The notes beneath the pieces were generated by a model. That model was not told the origin of the DNA. It made no database searches and was given only the letters and a program-made list of their open reading frames with translations. Positions 1-5,383 of a DNA stretch of 5,383 bases are shown here, piece by piece. The translations under genes were made by a program, and so were the position numbers. The stretch's first letter is position 1. Every line of letters begins with the position of its first letter. Source of the DNA: Candidatus Omnitrophota bacterium (lineage in GTDB: Bacteria; Omnitrophota; Gorgyraeia; Kaelpiales; Kaelpiaceae); contig JAQUNS010000060.1 of NCBI GenBank assembly GCA_028717465.1, forward strand, positions 1 to 5,383, given 5' to 3'.

Positions 1-861
1 GGGAAGGGGCTATTCTCCTGGTTAGATTACAGGGTTATTCTGGGATTATTATTATCAGCGGGGCTGATATATTATGCCTTAAGAGAGCGTAATAGAGAGC
101 CCAGGGTGAGCTATGGGCTATTGTGGTTTTTTATCTGGTTAGTGCCGGTATCGAACATCTTCTACCCCCTGCCCTTTTACATGACAGAGCATTATCTGGA
201 TATGTCTTTGGCGGGGCTCCTGATGGCGGGAGTAGTTTTAACATTTAAGGCGCTTGAGAGAGTGCTTAAAAAGCAGGAGGCTAAAATAACAGGCTGTATG
301 GTATTTATATTTACGGCGGCGCTGTTCTGTTCTCTGACATACAGGCAGAATGAGCTCTGGAAAAACCCGGTAATATTTTATGAGCACATGATAAAGCATA
401 ATCCAAAGAGCGTATACGGGCATATGAACCTGGCCTGTGAATACAGGGAAGCCGGCGATATCGAGAGAGCCTACAGCTACTCTTTAAAGACCATTGAACT
501 AGACGATAAAAACGCAGAGGCGCATAACAACTTAGGGTTTTTCTATATTTCAAGGGGCGAAGTAGAGAACGCGATAGCAAGCTTTGAGAAAGCAATAAGC
601 CTTAAGCCCAATTACGGGGCGGCATATGCCAACCTGGGCAACCTTTACAGCGCAACCGGAGATTTGGCAGAGGCAGTGCAACTGTACAAAAAAGCTATTG
701 AGATAAACCCGAACGATGCCAGCGCATATTATAATCTGGCAGTAACGTCTTTTGTGCGCAAAAGGTACAGCCTGGCAAAAGAGTATCTGCAAAAAGCGCT
801 GGAGCTTGGTTTTGAGAATGCCCATCCGGATTTTATAAAGGCACTGCAGGGATACAGATAA
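1..861 (+). CDS. C-terminal part of a polytopic membrane protein with TPR repeats (5'-truncated by window edge)
   Basis: Frame 1 is open from base 1 to TAA at 859-861, giving 286 visible residues. The GTG at 106 is only the first in-window start-like codon, not the real start. Hydrophobic segments lie at about residues 12-27, 38-55, 70-85 and 98-114. Between the second and third is PVSNIFYPLPFYMTEHY, resembling the 'P-S-N-hydrophobic ... A-E-R/H-Y/L' loop of TMTC-like and other membrane TPR proteins related to the GT-C glycosyltransferase fold. Four 34-residue TPR units follow at about 137-170, 171-204, 205-238 and 239-272, with typical A-x-NLG-x-Y ... G-x-A...A-x-x-x-Y/F-x-KAI-x-L/I-x-P spacing. 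TPRs bind protein partners; here they would sit at the membrane face after the last helix. The catalytic N-terminal region, if any, is not visible, so glycosyltransferase activity is family-based inference only. The gene converges on glnS. Confidence 0.85.
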   Translation, partial: GKGLFSWLDYRVILGLLLSAGLIYYALRERNREPRVSYGLLWFFIWLVPVSNIFYPLPFYMTEHYLDMSLAGLLMAGVVLTFKALERVLKKQEAKITGCMVFIFTAALFCSLTYRQNELWKNPVIFYEHMIKHNPKSVYGHMNLACEYREAGDIERAYSYSLKTIELDDKNAEAHNNLGFFYISRGEVENAIASFEKAISLKPNYGAAYANLGNLYSATGDLAEAVQLYKKAIEINPNDASAYYNLAVTSFVRKRYSLAKEYLQKALELGFENAHPDFIKALQGYR

Positions 862-867
862 GACACT

Positions 868-925
868 AAATTCCAAATTCCAAGCACCAATGACCAAACA
901 ATGGCCAAGCACCAATAACCAAATT
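868..925. repeat. C/A-rich short-period intergenic repeat in the convergent spacer
   Basis: The 115-bp spacer between the two converging stop codons (862-976) is nearly devoid of G on the + strand up to about 930. It contains a 7-bp tandem duplication, AAATTCC at 868-874 and 875-881. The 12-mer CCAAGCACCAAT is also duplicated, at 880-891 and 905-916, exactly 25 bp apart, and several extra CCAA words are interspersed. No stable hairpin or U-tract is visible, so it does not look like an intrinsic terminator for either gene. From general familiarity, CCAAT/ACCA-type strings like this are dispersed in intergenic DNA of candidate-phylum genomes, but that was not checked here. Function unknown. Confidence 0.55.
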
Positions 926-976
926 ACAAAACATAAATAGATACGAAGAGAAAAGCAGGGGCAAGGGGAAAAACGG

Positions 977-2623
977 TCACTTCTGCTGCTTGGCCCAGGA
1001 ATCCCGCAAAGAAACGATCAGGTTAAAGACAGGATTGTCTAAAGCTGAGCCTTTGTCTAAAATAAAATAGCCTTTTCTTTCAAACTGATAGCGCTCATTT
1101 AGTACAGCGGATTTTAAAGAGTCTTCCAGTTTGCAGTTTTCAAGTACAACAAGAGAAGAAGGATTGAGATTTATTTTAAAATCATCGTCTTCCTCAGGGC
1201 TAGGCTTTATGAAGAGATGGTCAAAGAGCCTGACTGTAGCATCAAAAGAGCCCTGGGATGAGACCCAGTGCAGAGTCGATTTTACCTTTCTATTGTCGGG
1301 AGAGTCGCCACCGCGGGTTGCAAGGTCGTAAGTACAGATAAGAGAGGTTATGCGACCGAAGGAATCTTTTACAATGTCTTTACAGGTTATAAAGTAGCCG
1401 TAACGCAACCTCACTTCGCGGCCTATTGAGAGGCGGTAGAAATTCTTGGGAGGGTTCTCCATAAAATCATCCTGCTCTATGTAAAGTTGCCGGGAGAAGG
1501 TTATTTTTCTTGAACCTGTAGAAGGATCTTCGGGGTTGTTGACAGCATCAAGGGATTCAATTTTATCCTGGGGGTAATTTTCTATTATAACTTCAAGGGG
1601 CTTAAGCACTGCCATACGACGGGGCGCGGTTTTGTTCAACTCCTGGCGCAGAGCGTTCTCAAGCAAGGCAATATCGACTAAGCTGTTTACTTTAGAGACG
1701 CCTATTGTAGAGCAGAAAGACCTGATTGAAGAGGAAGTATAGCCCCTGCGGCGCAACCCCGATATGGTGGGCATGCGGGGGTCGTCCCAGCCGGAGACTG
1801 TTTTGGATTTTACAAGATCCAAAAGCTTGCGCTTGCTTAAGATAGTGTGTGAAATATTGAGACGGGCAAATTCAATCTGCTGAGGATGATAGAGATTGAG
1901 CGTATCCAGTATCCAGTCATACAAAGGGCGGTTGTTCTCAAACTCCAGAGTGCAGATAGAGTGAGTTATGCCTTCGATAGAGTCGCTCAAGCAGTGGGCA
2001 AAATCATACATCGGGTATAGGCACCAGGCGTCTTTTGTCCTGTGGTGGTGCTCTCTTTTTATCCTGTAAAGGACCGGGTCGCGCATCACGATATTGGGAT
2101 GGGCCATATCTATTTTTGCCCGCAGTGTCCGGGAGCCGTCCTTGAACTCTCCATTTTTCATGCGCCTAAAAAGGTCCAGGTTCTCTTCTATAGGCCTATT
2201 GCGGTCAGGGCTGTCCTTGCCGGGTAAGGTAAGAGTGCCGCGGTATTCCCTGATTTCATCCAGGGTTAAATCGCAGACATAGGCATAGCCCTTTTCAATC
2301 AACTGGACTGCATATTGATAAAACTTATCGAAATAATCAGAGGCGTAAAACTCTCTATTCTGCCAGTCGAACCCGAGCCATCTGACGTCCTCTTTGATGG
2401 AGTTTACATATTCAAGCTCTTCTTTGGAAGGGTTGGTATCGTCAAACCTTAAATTGCATAGCCCGCTGTACTGGGAGGCCAGCCCGAAATTAAGGCAGAT
2501 GGATTTGGCATGGCCGATATGTAGATAACCATTGGGCTCAGGCGGAAAACGGGTATGGACAGGAGGCGAATACTTAGCAGATTCTAAATCCTTGTCGATA
2601 ATTTCAGTAATAAAATTCTCCAC
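977..2623 (-). CDS. glnS: Glutaminyl-tRNA synthetase (GlnRS), complete
   Basis: Cytoplasmic class Ic aminoacyl-tRNA synthetase that charges tRNA-Gln with glutamine using ATP. The 548-aa product is close to the roughly 554 aa of E. coli GlnRS and aligns by eye over its whole length. The N-terminus has [11 protein letters not shown], then [16 protein letters not shown] with the HIGH motif at 35-38. [12 protein letters not shown] follows at 57-68. The KMSKS-equivalent is ILSKRK at 261-266 (Leu replaces Met), and [18 protein letters not shown] spans 279-296. The C-terminal beta-barrel anticodon-binding region starts near 335 ([17 protein letters not shown]) and includes [11 protein letters not shown] and [10 protein letters not shown]. 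The protein ends in [15 protein letters not shown], matching the family C-terminus. The start is a GTG, and the codon directly before it is an in-frame TAG (2624-2626), so no longer start exists. No truncation or missing catalytic motif is visible. The hairpin repeat and RAYT gene lie just upstream on the same strand. Confidence 0.97.
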   Translation of the reverse strand: MENFITEIIDKDLESAKYSPPVHTRFPPEPNGYLHIGHAKSICLNFGLASQYSGLCNLRFDDTNPSKEELEYVNSIKEDVRWLGFDWQNREFYASDYFDKFYQYAVQLIEKGYAYVCDLTLDEIREYRGTLTLPGKDSPDRNRPIEENLDLFRRMKNGEFKDGSRTLRAKIDMAHPNIVMRDPVLYRIKREHHHRTKDAWCLYPMYDFAHCLSDSIEGITHSICTLEFENNRPLYDWILDTLNLYHPQQIEFARLNISHTILSKRKLLDLVKSKTVSGWDDPRMPTISGLRRRGYTSSSIRSFCSTIGVSKVNSLVDIALLENALRQELNKTAPRRMAVLKPLEVIIENYPQDKIESLDAVNNPEDPSTGSRKITFSRQLYIEQDDFMENPPKNFYRLSIGREVRLRYGYFITCKDIVKDSFGRITSLICTYDLATRGGDSPDNRKVKSTLHWVSSQGSFDATVRLFDHLFIKPSPEEDDDFKINLNPSSLVVLENCKLEDSLKSAVLNERYQFERKGYFILDKGSALDNPVFNLIVSLRDSWAKQQK

Positions 2624-2626
2624 CTA

Positions 2627-2640
2627 CCTCCTTACCTCCC
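2627..2640 (-). promoter_or_regulatory. Double Shine-Dalgarno region of glnS
   Basis: Read on the minus strand, AAGGAGG (2627-2633) ends only 3 nt before the GTG start. A second purine box, GGGAGGT (2634-2640), ends 10 nt before it. The three bases between AAGGAGG and GTG are a TAG stop in the glnS frame, which fixes the start. Usual spacing is about 5-9 nt, so one box is slightly close and the other slightly far; either could serve. The hairpin repeat begins 3 nt further upstream, at 2644. Confidence 0.6.
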
Positions 2641-2643
2641 CCT

Positions 2644-2710
2644 CTGTCCACCTCGGAGGTGGTCAGAATTTTGTTCGGGATTTCCTGTCCACCTCCGAGG
2701 TGGACAGGGT
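2644..2710. repeat. Bipartite hairpin repeat (REP/REPIN-like), glnS-side copy
   Basis: This 67-bp unit has two palindromes around a conserved 17-nt spacer, AATTTTGTTCGGGATTT (2667-2683). Palindrome H1 has arms 2644-2654 and 2656-2666 with one mismatch (T opposite T). Palindrome H2 has perfect 12-bp arms, CCTGTCCACCTC at 2684-2695 and GAGGTGGACAGG at 2697-2708, around a single central base. From 2657 to 2710 it matches 3429-3482 at 51 of 54 positions, in the same orientation. In the minus-strand transcript it starts 6 nt after the RAYT stop codon and ends 20 nt before the glnS start. No U-run follows either stem, so it is not an obvious intrinsic terminator. Confidence 0.9.
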
Positions 2711-2714
2711 CAGG

Positions 2715-3377
2715 CTATTCAAAAAGCAAGTCTTTTATTCGCTCTAGCTCTCTTTGATATGATATTCTATCTTCGACAAAATTTCTATATGAAACTGAAT
2801 CCATACTCATAATGTCTTCATAATCGCACATCCTTTCATTTTTAGCGACAATATCGATATACTCTCCGTAAGAAGACATAGGCCACTCCTGCGGATTATT
2901 GACCAAGTAAGCAGATACGGGATTCAAATGTACATACCTGGTCAAATGCAAAAGCTGCTCATCGGTTTGAATTAAAACATTTTTAAATCTCCCCTCCCAT
3001 AAAGGGCCTTTCCTATTGTATTTTGTATTGAAATAACGCGCATAACTATTCTGAATGTTACTCATAAAAATTGAAACGCCGCTCTCTTTTAGCTGTTTTA
3101 GAATCAGATGGATATGGGTAGGCATGATGCAATAAGCTAAGATTTTAACAAGCATTGGCTCCCCAGACAGATCTATTCTTGCCTTAGGATTATCGCGCAA
3201 AAGAGCGCTGTATTTAGAGAACTTGCATTCCCGGTTTTCTTGCTGATAGTAGCAAAAAGTCTCTCGCATGCGGAAAAAATCTGATTCGCTATTAAATATT
3301 TTAAAACCGGCGATGCTTTTATTGAAAACATGGTAAGTTTCGTCTGTAACTAAAGCATCCTTCCTTATGTTCACCAT
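2715..3377 (-). CDS. REP-associated tyrosine transposase (RAYT; Y1/HUH, IS200-like TnpA superfamily)
   Basis: A 220-aa single-strand DNA endonuclease/transposase. The metal-binding HUH motif is PTHIHLIL (His88 and His90). The candidate catalytic tyrosine is in SYARYFNTKY (Tyr112 or Tyr115). RKGPLWEGRFKN (122-133) and RYVHLNPVSAYLV (147-159), followed by a W-x-x-SSY element (165-170), are hallmarks of the RAYT branch rather than classic IS200. No second ORF or TnpB is present, as expected for RAYTs. I chose ATG at 3375-3377, after purine-rich AAGAGGT (3389-3395) with an 11-nt gap. A longer frame could begin at GTG 3462-3464, but its extra 29 residues are encoded by the hairpin repeat itself and do not resemble the family N-terminus, whereas TDETYHVFNKSIAGF at 11-25 does. 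All expected motifs are intact, so the enzyme could be active. It is flanked by the repeats that are its likely substrates. Confidence 0.92.
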   Translation of the reverse strand: MVNIRKDALVTDETYHVFNKSIAGFKIFNSESDFFRMRETFCYYQQENRECKFSKYSALLRDNPKARIDLSGEPMLVKILAYCIMPTHIHLILKQLKESGVSIFMSNIQNSYARYFNTKYNRKGPLWEGRFKNVLIQTDEQLLHLTRYVHLNPVSAYLVNNPQEWPMSSYGEYIDIVAKNERMCDYEDIMSMDSVSYRNFVEDRISYQRELERIKDLLFE

Positions 3378-3388
3378 ATTATTATTGT

Positions 3389-3395
3389 ACCTCTT
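3389..3395 (-). promoter_or_regulatory. Probable Shine-Dalgarno of the RAYT gene
   Basis: The minus strand reads AAGAGGT here, followed by 11 A/T-rich bases and then ATG at 3377. The spacing is longer than ideal, which would give weak translation, typical of transposase genes. It supports the ATG start over the GTG start lying within the repeat. Confidence 0.4.
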
Positions 3396-3405
3396 CCTCT
3401 CTTTT

Positions 3406-3482
3406 CTGTCCACCTCTGCCAGCCTAGTAGGTGGACAGAATTTTGTTCGGGATTTTTTGTCCACCTCCGAGGTGGACAGGGT
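3406..3482. repeat. Bipartite hairpin repeat (REP/REPIN-like), copy upstream of the RAYT gene
   Basis: This 77-bp copy has the same plan as the one at 2644-2710. H1 arms are CTGTCCACCT (3406-3415) and AGGTGGACAG (3429-3438), perfectly complementary, around a 13-nt loop. The 17-nt spacer AATTTTGTTCGGGATTT is identical in sequence (3439-3455). H2 is TGTCCACCTC (3458-3467) and GAGGTGGACA (3469-3478) around one central base. Compared with the other copy, H1 has 10 extra loop bases and its outer arm is fully paired, while H2 has TT instead of CC at its base (3456-3457). On the minus strand, H2 falls about 10 nt after the stop of the 564-aa gene, in effect its 3' UTR. Confidence 0.9.
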
Positions 3483-3490
3483 TGGGTGGA

Positions 3491-5185
3491 TTAGTTTAAC
3501 GGGGGTAACAGCGGACAGAGCAACTGAAAAACTTCTTCAAGCAAGATACGAATATCTGAATCAGACATAGGATCAAGCATATCGTTAGTTCTGTTCATAG
3601 AGTAATGGTTGCCCTCCCAATCCCTTGCAACCAAGGCAGGCGGTATTGGCAGGCCCTGCGTCAATGATGCTAAAAGCTGATCGAGCTCAGACTGATATTC
3701 CCGCATATAATCACCGTCTAAATTCATATGGAATGTGCGGCGGTGATTAGCAGGGTGTTTCTCAATCCTTAACAGATTGGGGGCTTGGGCCCCTGGTATC
3801 CGGGCATTCAAGCGGAACCCTATATCGCCGCTACCTTCATAACCAACACCATCTTTCCACCAGAGCATAGATATTAGATGGACCAGCCCAAGATCTGCTA
3901 AATCTAAATCTGCTATATAAAAAACTCTCATTTTTCTCATATCCGAAAGATCTCTTGTATATTTCATGCGGCCAAAATCATCTATGCTAACCCTGACCTC
4001 CCCTGTTAAAGGCTTCACTGTTGACGGATTAAGAGGTATGCCTTCCAGCAATGCAAACAGCACCGGAGTACCGTAATCAAATGTTATTGCCTCGCCAGAG
4101 GATCCAGCAACCAAAAGAACAGGGCTATATTCGCCAGAAACAAAGCTAAGCAAATATTCAAAAACAGACCTGATGTTTGCAATCAATCCCGGTGTTGTAT
4201 CAAAAAACGGCGGAGCCTGCTGCTCTATGGAGTAGCGCATTGTTATGGCAGATGAGACTTTGACTATGGTTCTTAAGCCCTGCTCCAAATCATGCCGCAT
4301 ACGCTCAAGCAGCTCCCGGGCCTGGGAAGAGACAGCCGAGCCTAAAATTATTCCGCGGGATTCTGTTGATGCTGCCCTGGCATAGGCAGGTATCTGGTCG
4401 CGTAAGATATGGACTTTATCTCTTATTGTCTTGATATATTCAAAAGCAAAAGAGGCCGCCCCTGCAGATCCCTCAGATAGCGGAAGGCTCTCGATTGCAT
4501 AGAGAGCGTATTCCGGGCTGGATTCACCGTCCAGCAGATAATAGACCGCATCCAGAAATAACGACTGTTTATCCTGATCGTTATTCCCAAGAACGAGAAA
4601 CTTATCGAAATAATTCAGCACGCGATCTAGGCCGAATTTGGCAGCTATTCTGGCAATCTGGCTCCACTCCCAGAAATCTACCTTGGTTAATAATCCATCT
4701 ACAATAGACCTATCGGCATGTTCTTGGCATACTCTTATAACCTCCTGCTCAATTTCCGATATTGTATAAACACTTAGAAATGGGACATAGCCGAATGGAT
4801 CTTCAAACCTATCCAGAACTTCCAAAAGGCCTTCGCCTAAAACATCTATAACTTCAGAATCAGCAGGCGCCCATCTTATATTGATGTAGAACTCTGCCAG
4901 CCCGGTTTTATCCGAGATGAGCAAAAGCCTGCCCGGCTCAACTTGATAAGCGGTATATCCTCCTCTAAATGGTAGCAGCAAGGTTTTACCGTCTACCTGA
5001 ATAGTGCCGTCTTCATTTAACCTGTAGGAAGGTTTTCCGAAAAGAGAATTTCCTTCTGGGGTTATCTGATACTGCGGAGAAACATCTTGTATGCGGCGGG
5101 CTTCGGAAATTAAACCACAAAAGGATAGGACAGAAAAAATAAATAAAAATATAAAAGCTATTTTTCTATTGCTATAGTGAGCCAT
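3491..5185 (-). CDS. Exported protein of unknown family (564 aa)
   Basis: I do not recognise this protein. ATG (5183-5185) follows AAGGAG with a 6-nt gap, so the start is well supported. Residues 1-8 are polar/basic (RK at 7-8), 9-26 are strongly hydrophobic, and S-E-A at 27-29 is a plausible signal peptidase I site. Cys23 is preceded by Phe, so it does not make a lipobox. The mature part has no further membrane helix. It begins with a beta-rich segment of about 35-110 (e.g. LNEDGTIQVDGKTLLLPF). A mainly helical region follows at about 115-350. The C-terminal half is mixed: LLVAGSSGEAITFDYGTPVLFALLEGIPL at 357-385, a beta-like TGEVRVSIDDFGRMKY at 394-409, MLWWKDGVGYEGSGDIGFRLNARIPG at 440-465, and ANHRRTFHMNLDGDYMREY at 479-497. 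No catalytic motif can be asserted. It is a likely periplasmic or secreted protein in a diderm. It precedes the RAYT unit on the same strand and probably has its own promoter. Confidence 0.85.
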   Translation of the reverse strand: MAHYSNRKIAFIFLFIFSVLSFCGLISEARRIQDVSPQYQITPEGNSLFGKPSYRLNEDGTIQVDGKTLLLPFRGGYTAYQVEPGRLLLISDKTGLAEFYINIRWAPADSEVIDVLGEGLLEVLDRFEDPFGYVPFLSVYTISEIEQEVIRVCQEHADRSIVDGLLTKVDFWEWSQIARIAAKFGLDRVLNYFDKFLVLGNNDQDKQSLFLDAVYYLLDGESSPEYALYAIESLPLSEGSAGAASFAFEYIKTIRDKVHILRDQIPAYARAASTESRGIILGSAVSSQARELLERMRHDLEQGLRTIVKVSSAITMRYSIEQQAPPFFDTTPGLIANIRSVFEYLLSFVSGEYSPVLLVAGSSGEAITFDYGTPVLFALLEGIPLNPSTVKPLTGEVRVSIDDFGRMKYTRDLSDMRKMRVFYIADLDLADLGLVHLISMLWWKDGVGYEGSGDIGFRLNARIPGAQAPNLLRIEKHPANHRRTFHMNLDGDYMREYQSELDQLLASLTQGLPIPPALVARDWEGNHYSMNRTNDMLDPMSDSDIRILLEEVFQLLCPLLPPLN

Positions 5186-5191
5186 AAACCT

Positions 5192-5197
5192 CTCCTT
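5192..5197 (-). promoter_or_regulatory. Shine-Dalgarno of the 564-aa exported protein gene
   Basis: The minus strand reads AAGGAG followed by six bases (AGGTTT) and ATG at 5185. It is a near-consensus site at normal spacing, which decides the start codon. Confidence 0.8.
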
Positions 5198-5204
5198 AAC
5201 TGTA

Positions 5205-5213
5205 ATTATAACA
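5205..5213 (-). promoter_or_regulatory. Putative extended -10 promoter for the exported-protein gene
   Basis: The minus strand reads TGTTATAAT: a perfect TATAAT hexamer (5205-5210) preceded by the TGn extension. At a 17-nt spacer the -35 position reads TTAGCT, a poor match, which an extended -10 can tolerate. Transcription would begin near 5198, giving a leader of only about 13 nt that starts almost on the Shine-Dalgarno. The DNA from here to about 5290 is exceptionally A/T-rich, so chance -10 matches are likely; sequence-only prediction. Confidence 0.4.
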
Positions 5214-5323
5214 TAATTTGCAAAGAAAGCTAAATAACAACGAAGAAAATAATAAAATTAGAAAATAATATATTAAAAATAAATCTAGGCAGATCAGCTA
5301 TATGGATTAAGGACAATTGCTCT

Positions 5324-5352
5324 GTTTGATTTTGCCAGAGGCAAAATCAAAC
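5324..5352. repeat. Perfect 13-bp inverted repeat with 3-nt loop, possibly part of a dispersed repeat
   Basis: Arms GTTTGATTTTGCC (5324-5336) and GGCAAAATCAAAC (5340-5352) are exactly complementary around AGA. Neither strand has a T-run directly after the stem, so it is unlikely to be an intrinsic terminator. A second small palindrome lies 14 nt downstream (5367-5380). The A/T-rich stretch between the gene start and this hairpin holds no gene that I can support. The paired hairpins near the window edge suggest the end of a repeat or cassette that continues beyond it. Confidence 0.75.
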
Positions 5353-5366
5353 TGGGATGCCAGGAC

Positions 5367-5380
5367 TCCTCTAAAGAGGA
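5367..5380. repeat. Small palindrome, TCCTCT-AA-AGAGGA
   Basis: Six-base arms (5367-5372 and 5375-5380) surround AA; in a folded strand the effective stem would be 5 bp with a 4-nt loop. It follows the 13-bp hairpin with the linker TGGGATGCCAGGAC between them. On its own it could be chance, but together with the neighbouring hairpin it looks like a structured element cut by the window edge. Confidence 0.4.
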
Positions 5381-5383
5381 TAA

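Larger units (their letters stand above)
2644..3482. mobile_element. Putative RAYT/REP-type unit: transposase gene bracketed by direct hairpin repeats
   Basis: Two near-identical, directly oriented bipartite hairpin repeats (2644-2710 and 3406-3482) flank a single gene for a REP-associated tyrosine transposase, with nothing else between them. REP-associated transposases of the IS200/IS605 superfamily act on such hairpins and make no target-site duplications, and none is evident here. The unit fills the whole gap between the stop codon of the 564-aa gene (3491) and the glnS ribosome-binding region (2640). Whether the whole segment ever moves as one piece, rather than the repeats being dispersed in trans by the enzyme, cannot be told from one window. 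Confidence 0.5.

Noticed and set aside
106..861. A complete 251-aa TPR protein starting at GTG 106
   Set aside because: The same frame is open to base 1 and encodes another membrane-like segment, so the gene is truncated by the window rather than starting here.
550..915. Minus-strand ORF opposite the TPR region and C/A repeat
   Set aside because: It is antisense to clear TPR coding sequence, and its start lies in the intergenic repeat; a typical spurious frame.
862..976. Intrinsic terminator between the converging TPR and glnS genes
   Set aside because: No complementary GC-rich arms followed by a T-run were found on either strand.
2684..2708. H2 hairpin as a rho-independent terminator for the RAYT gene
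   Set aside because: The stem is strong, but the minus strand continues AAATCCCG with no U-run. The same is true of the copy at 3458-3478.
2644..3482. CRISPR array or integron attC sites
   Set aside because: Only two repeat copies exist, about 760 bp apart with a transposase gene between them; there are no spacers, cas genes or integrase.
3367..3570. Plus-strand ORF across the right repeat, sharing the peptide GGQNFVRDFLSTSEVDRV with another at 2532-2747
   Set aside because: The shared peptide is just the translation of the hairpin repeat on the other strand; both frames overlap real minus-strand genes and lack a ribosome site.
5294..5383. Minus-strand reading frames open from the right edge (to TGA at 5294 in one frame)
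   Set aside because: About 29 codons at most, running straight through the 13-bp inverted repeat; no start or recognisable sequence is visible.

Overview
This window looks like chromosomal DNA from an uncultivated, moderately AT-leaning, diderm-type bacterium. The mix fits Candidatus Omnitrophota or a similar candidate phylum: a polytopic membrane protein with TPRs, a bacterial glutaminyl-tRNA synthetase (GlnRS), a RAYT-type transposase between hairpin repeats, a large exported protein of unknown family, and short dispersed intergenic repeats. That placement is inferred from overall character only; no rRNA or other phylogenetic marker was compared.

Layout from left to right. (1) From the left edge to 861 (+) is the 3' part of a membrane protein with about four hydrophobic segments followed by four TPR units. 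Its reading frame is open through base 1, so its true start lies outside the window. (2) 862-976 is a convergent intergenic spacer holding a C/A-rich short-period repeat. (3) 977-2623 (-) is a complete glnS. (4) 2624-3490 is a RAYT unit: a 220-aa Y1/HUH transposase gene (2715-3377, -) flanked by two directly oriented copies of a bipartite hairpin repeat (2644-2710 and 3406-3482). (5) 3491-5185 (-) encodes a 564-aa protein with a signal peptide and no family I recognise. It has a good Shine-Dalgarno and an extended -10 promoter just upstream. (6) 5186-5383 is very AT-rich at first, then ends in a perfect 13-bp inverted repeat and a smaller hairpin near the right edge.

The three minus-strand genes run in the same direction (564-aa protein, then RAYT, then glnS). 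Their spacers are only about 90-113 bp and consist almost entirely of the hairpin repeats. I see no convincing rho-independent terminator between them, so read-through into glnS is possible. No shared pathway links the genes. The most interesting feature is the RAYT/hairpin-repeat unit sitting directly on the glnS leader. The repeat arms contain both Shine-Dalgarno-like (GGAGGT) and anti-Shine-Dalgarno-like (ACCTCC) sequence, about 20 nt from the glnS start. The unit belongs to the known REP/RAYT theme rather than a clearly new system, but its repeat architecture (hairpin, conserved 17-nt spacer, hairpin) is worth following.
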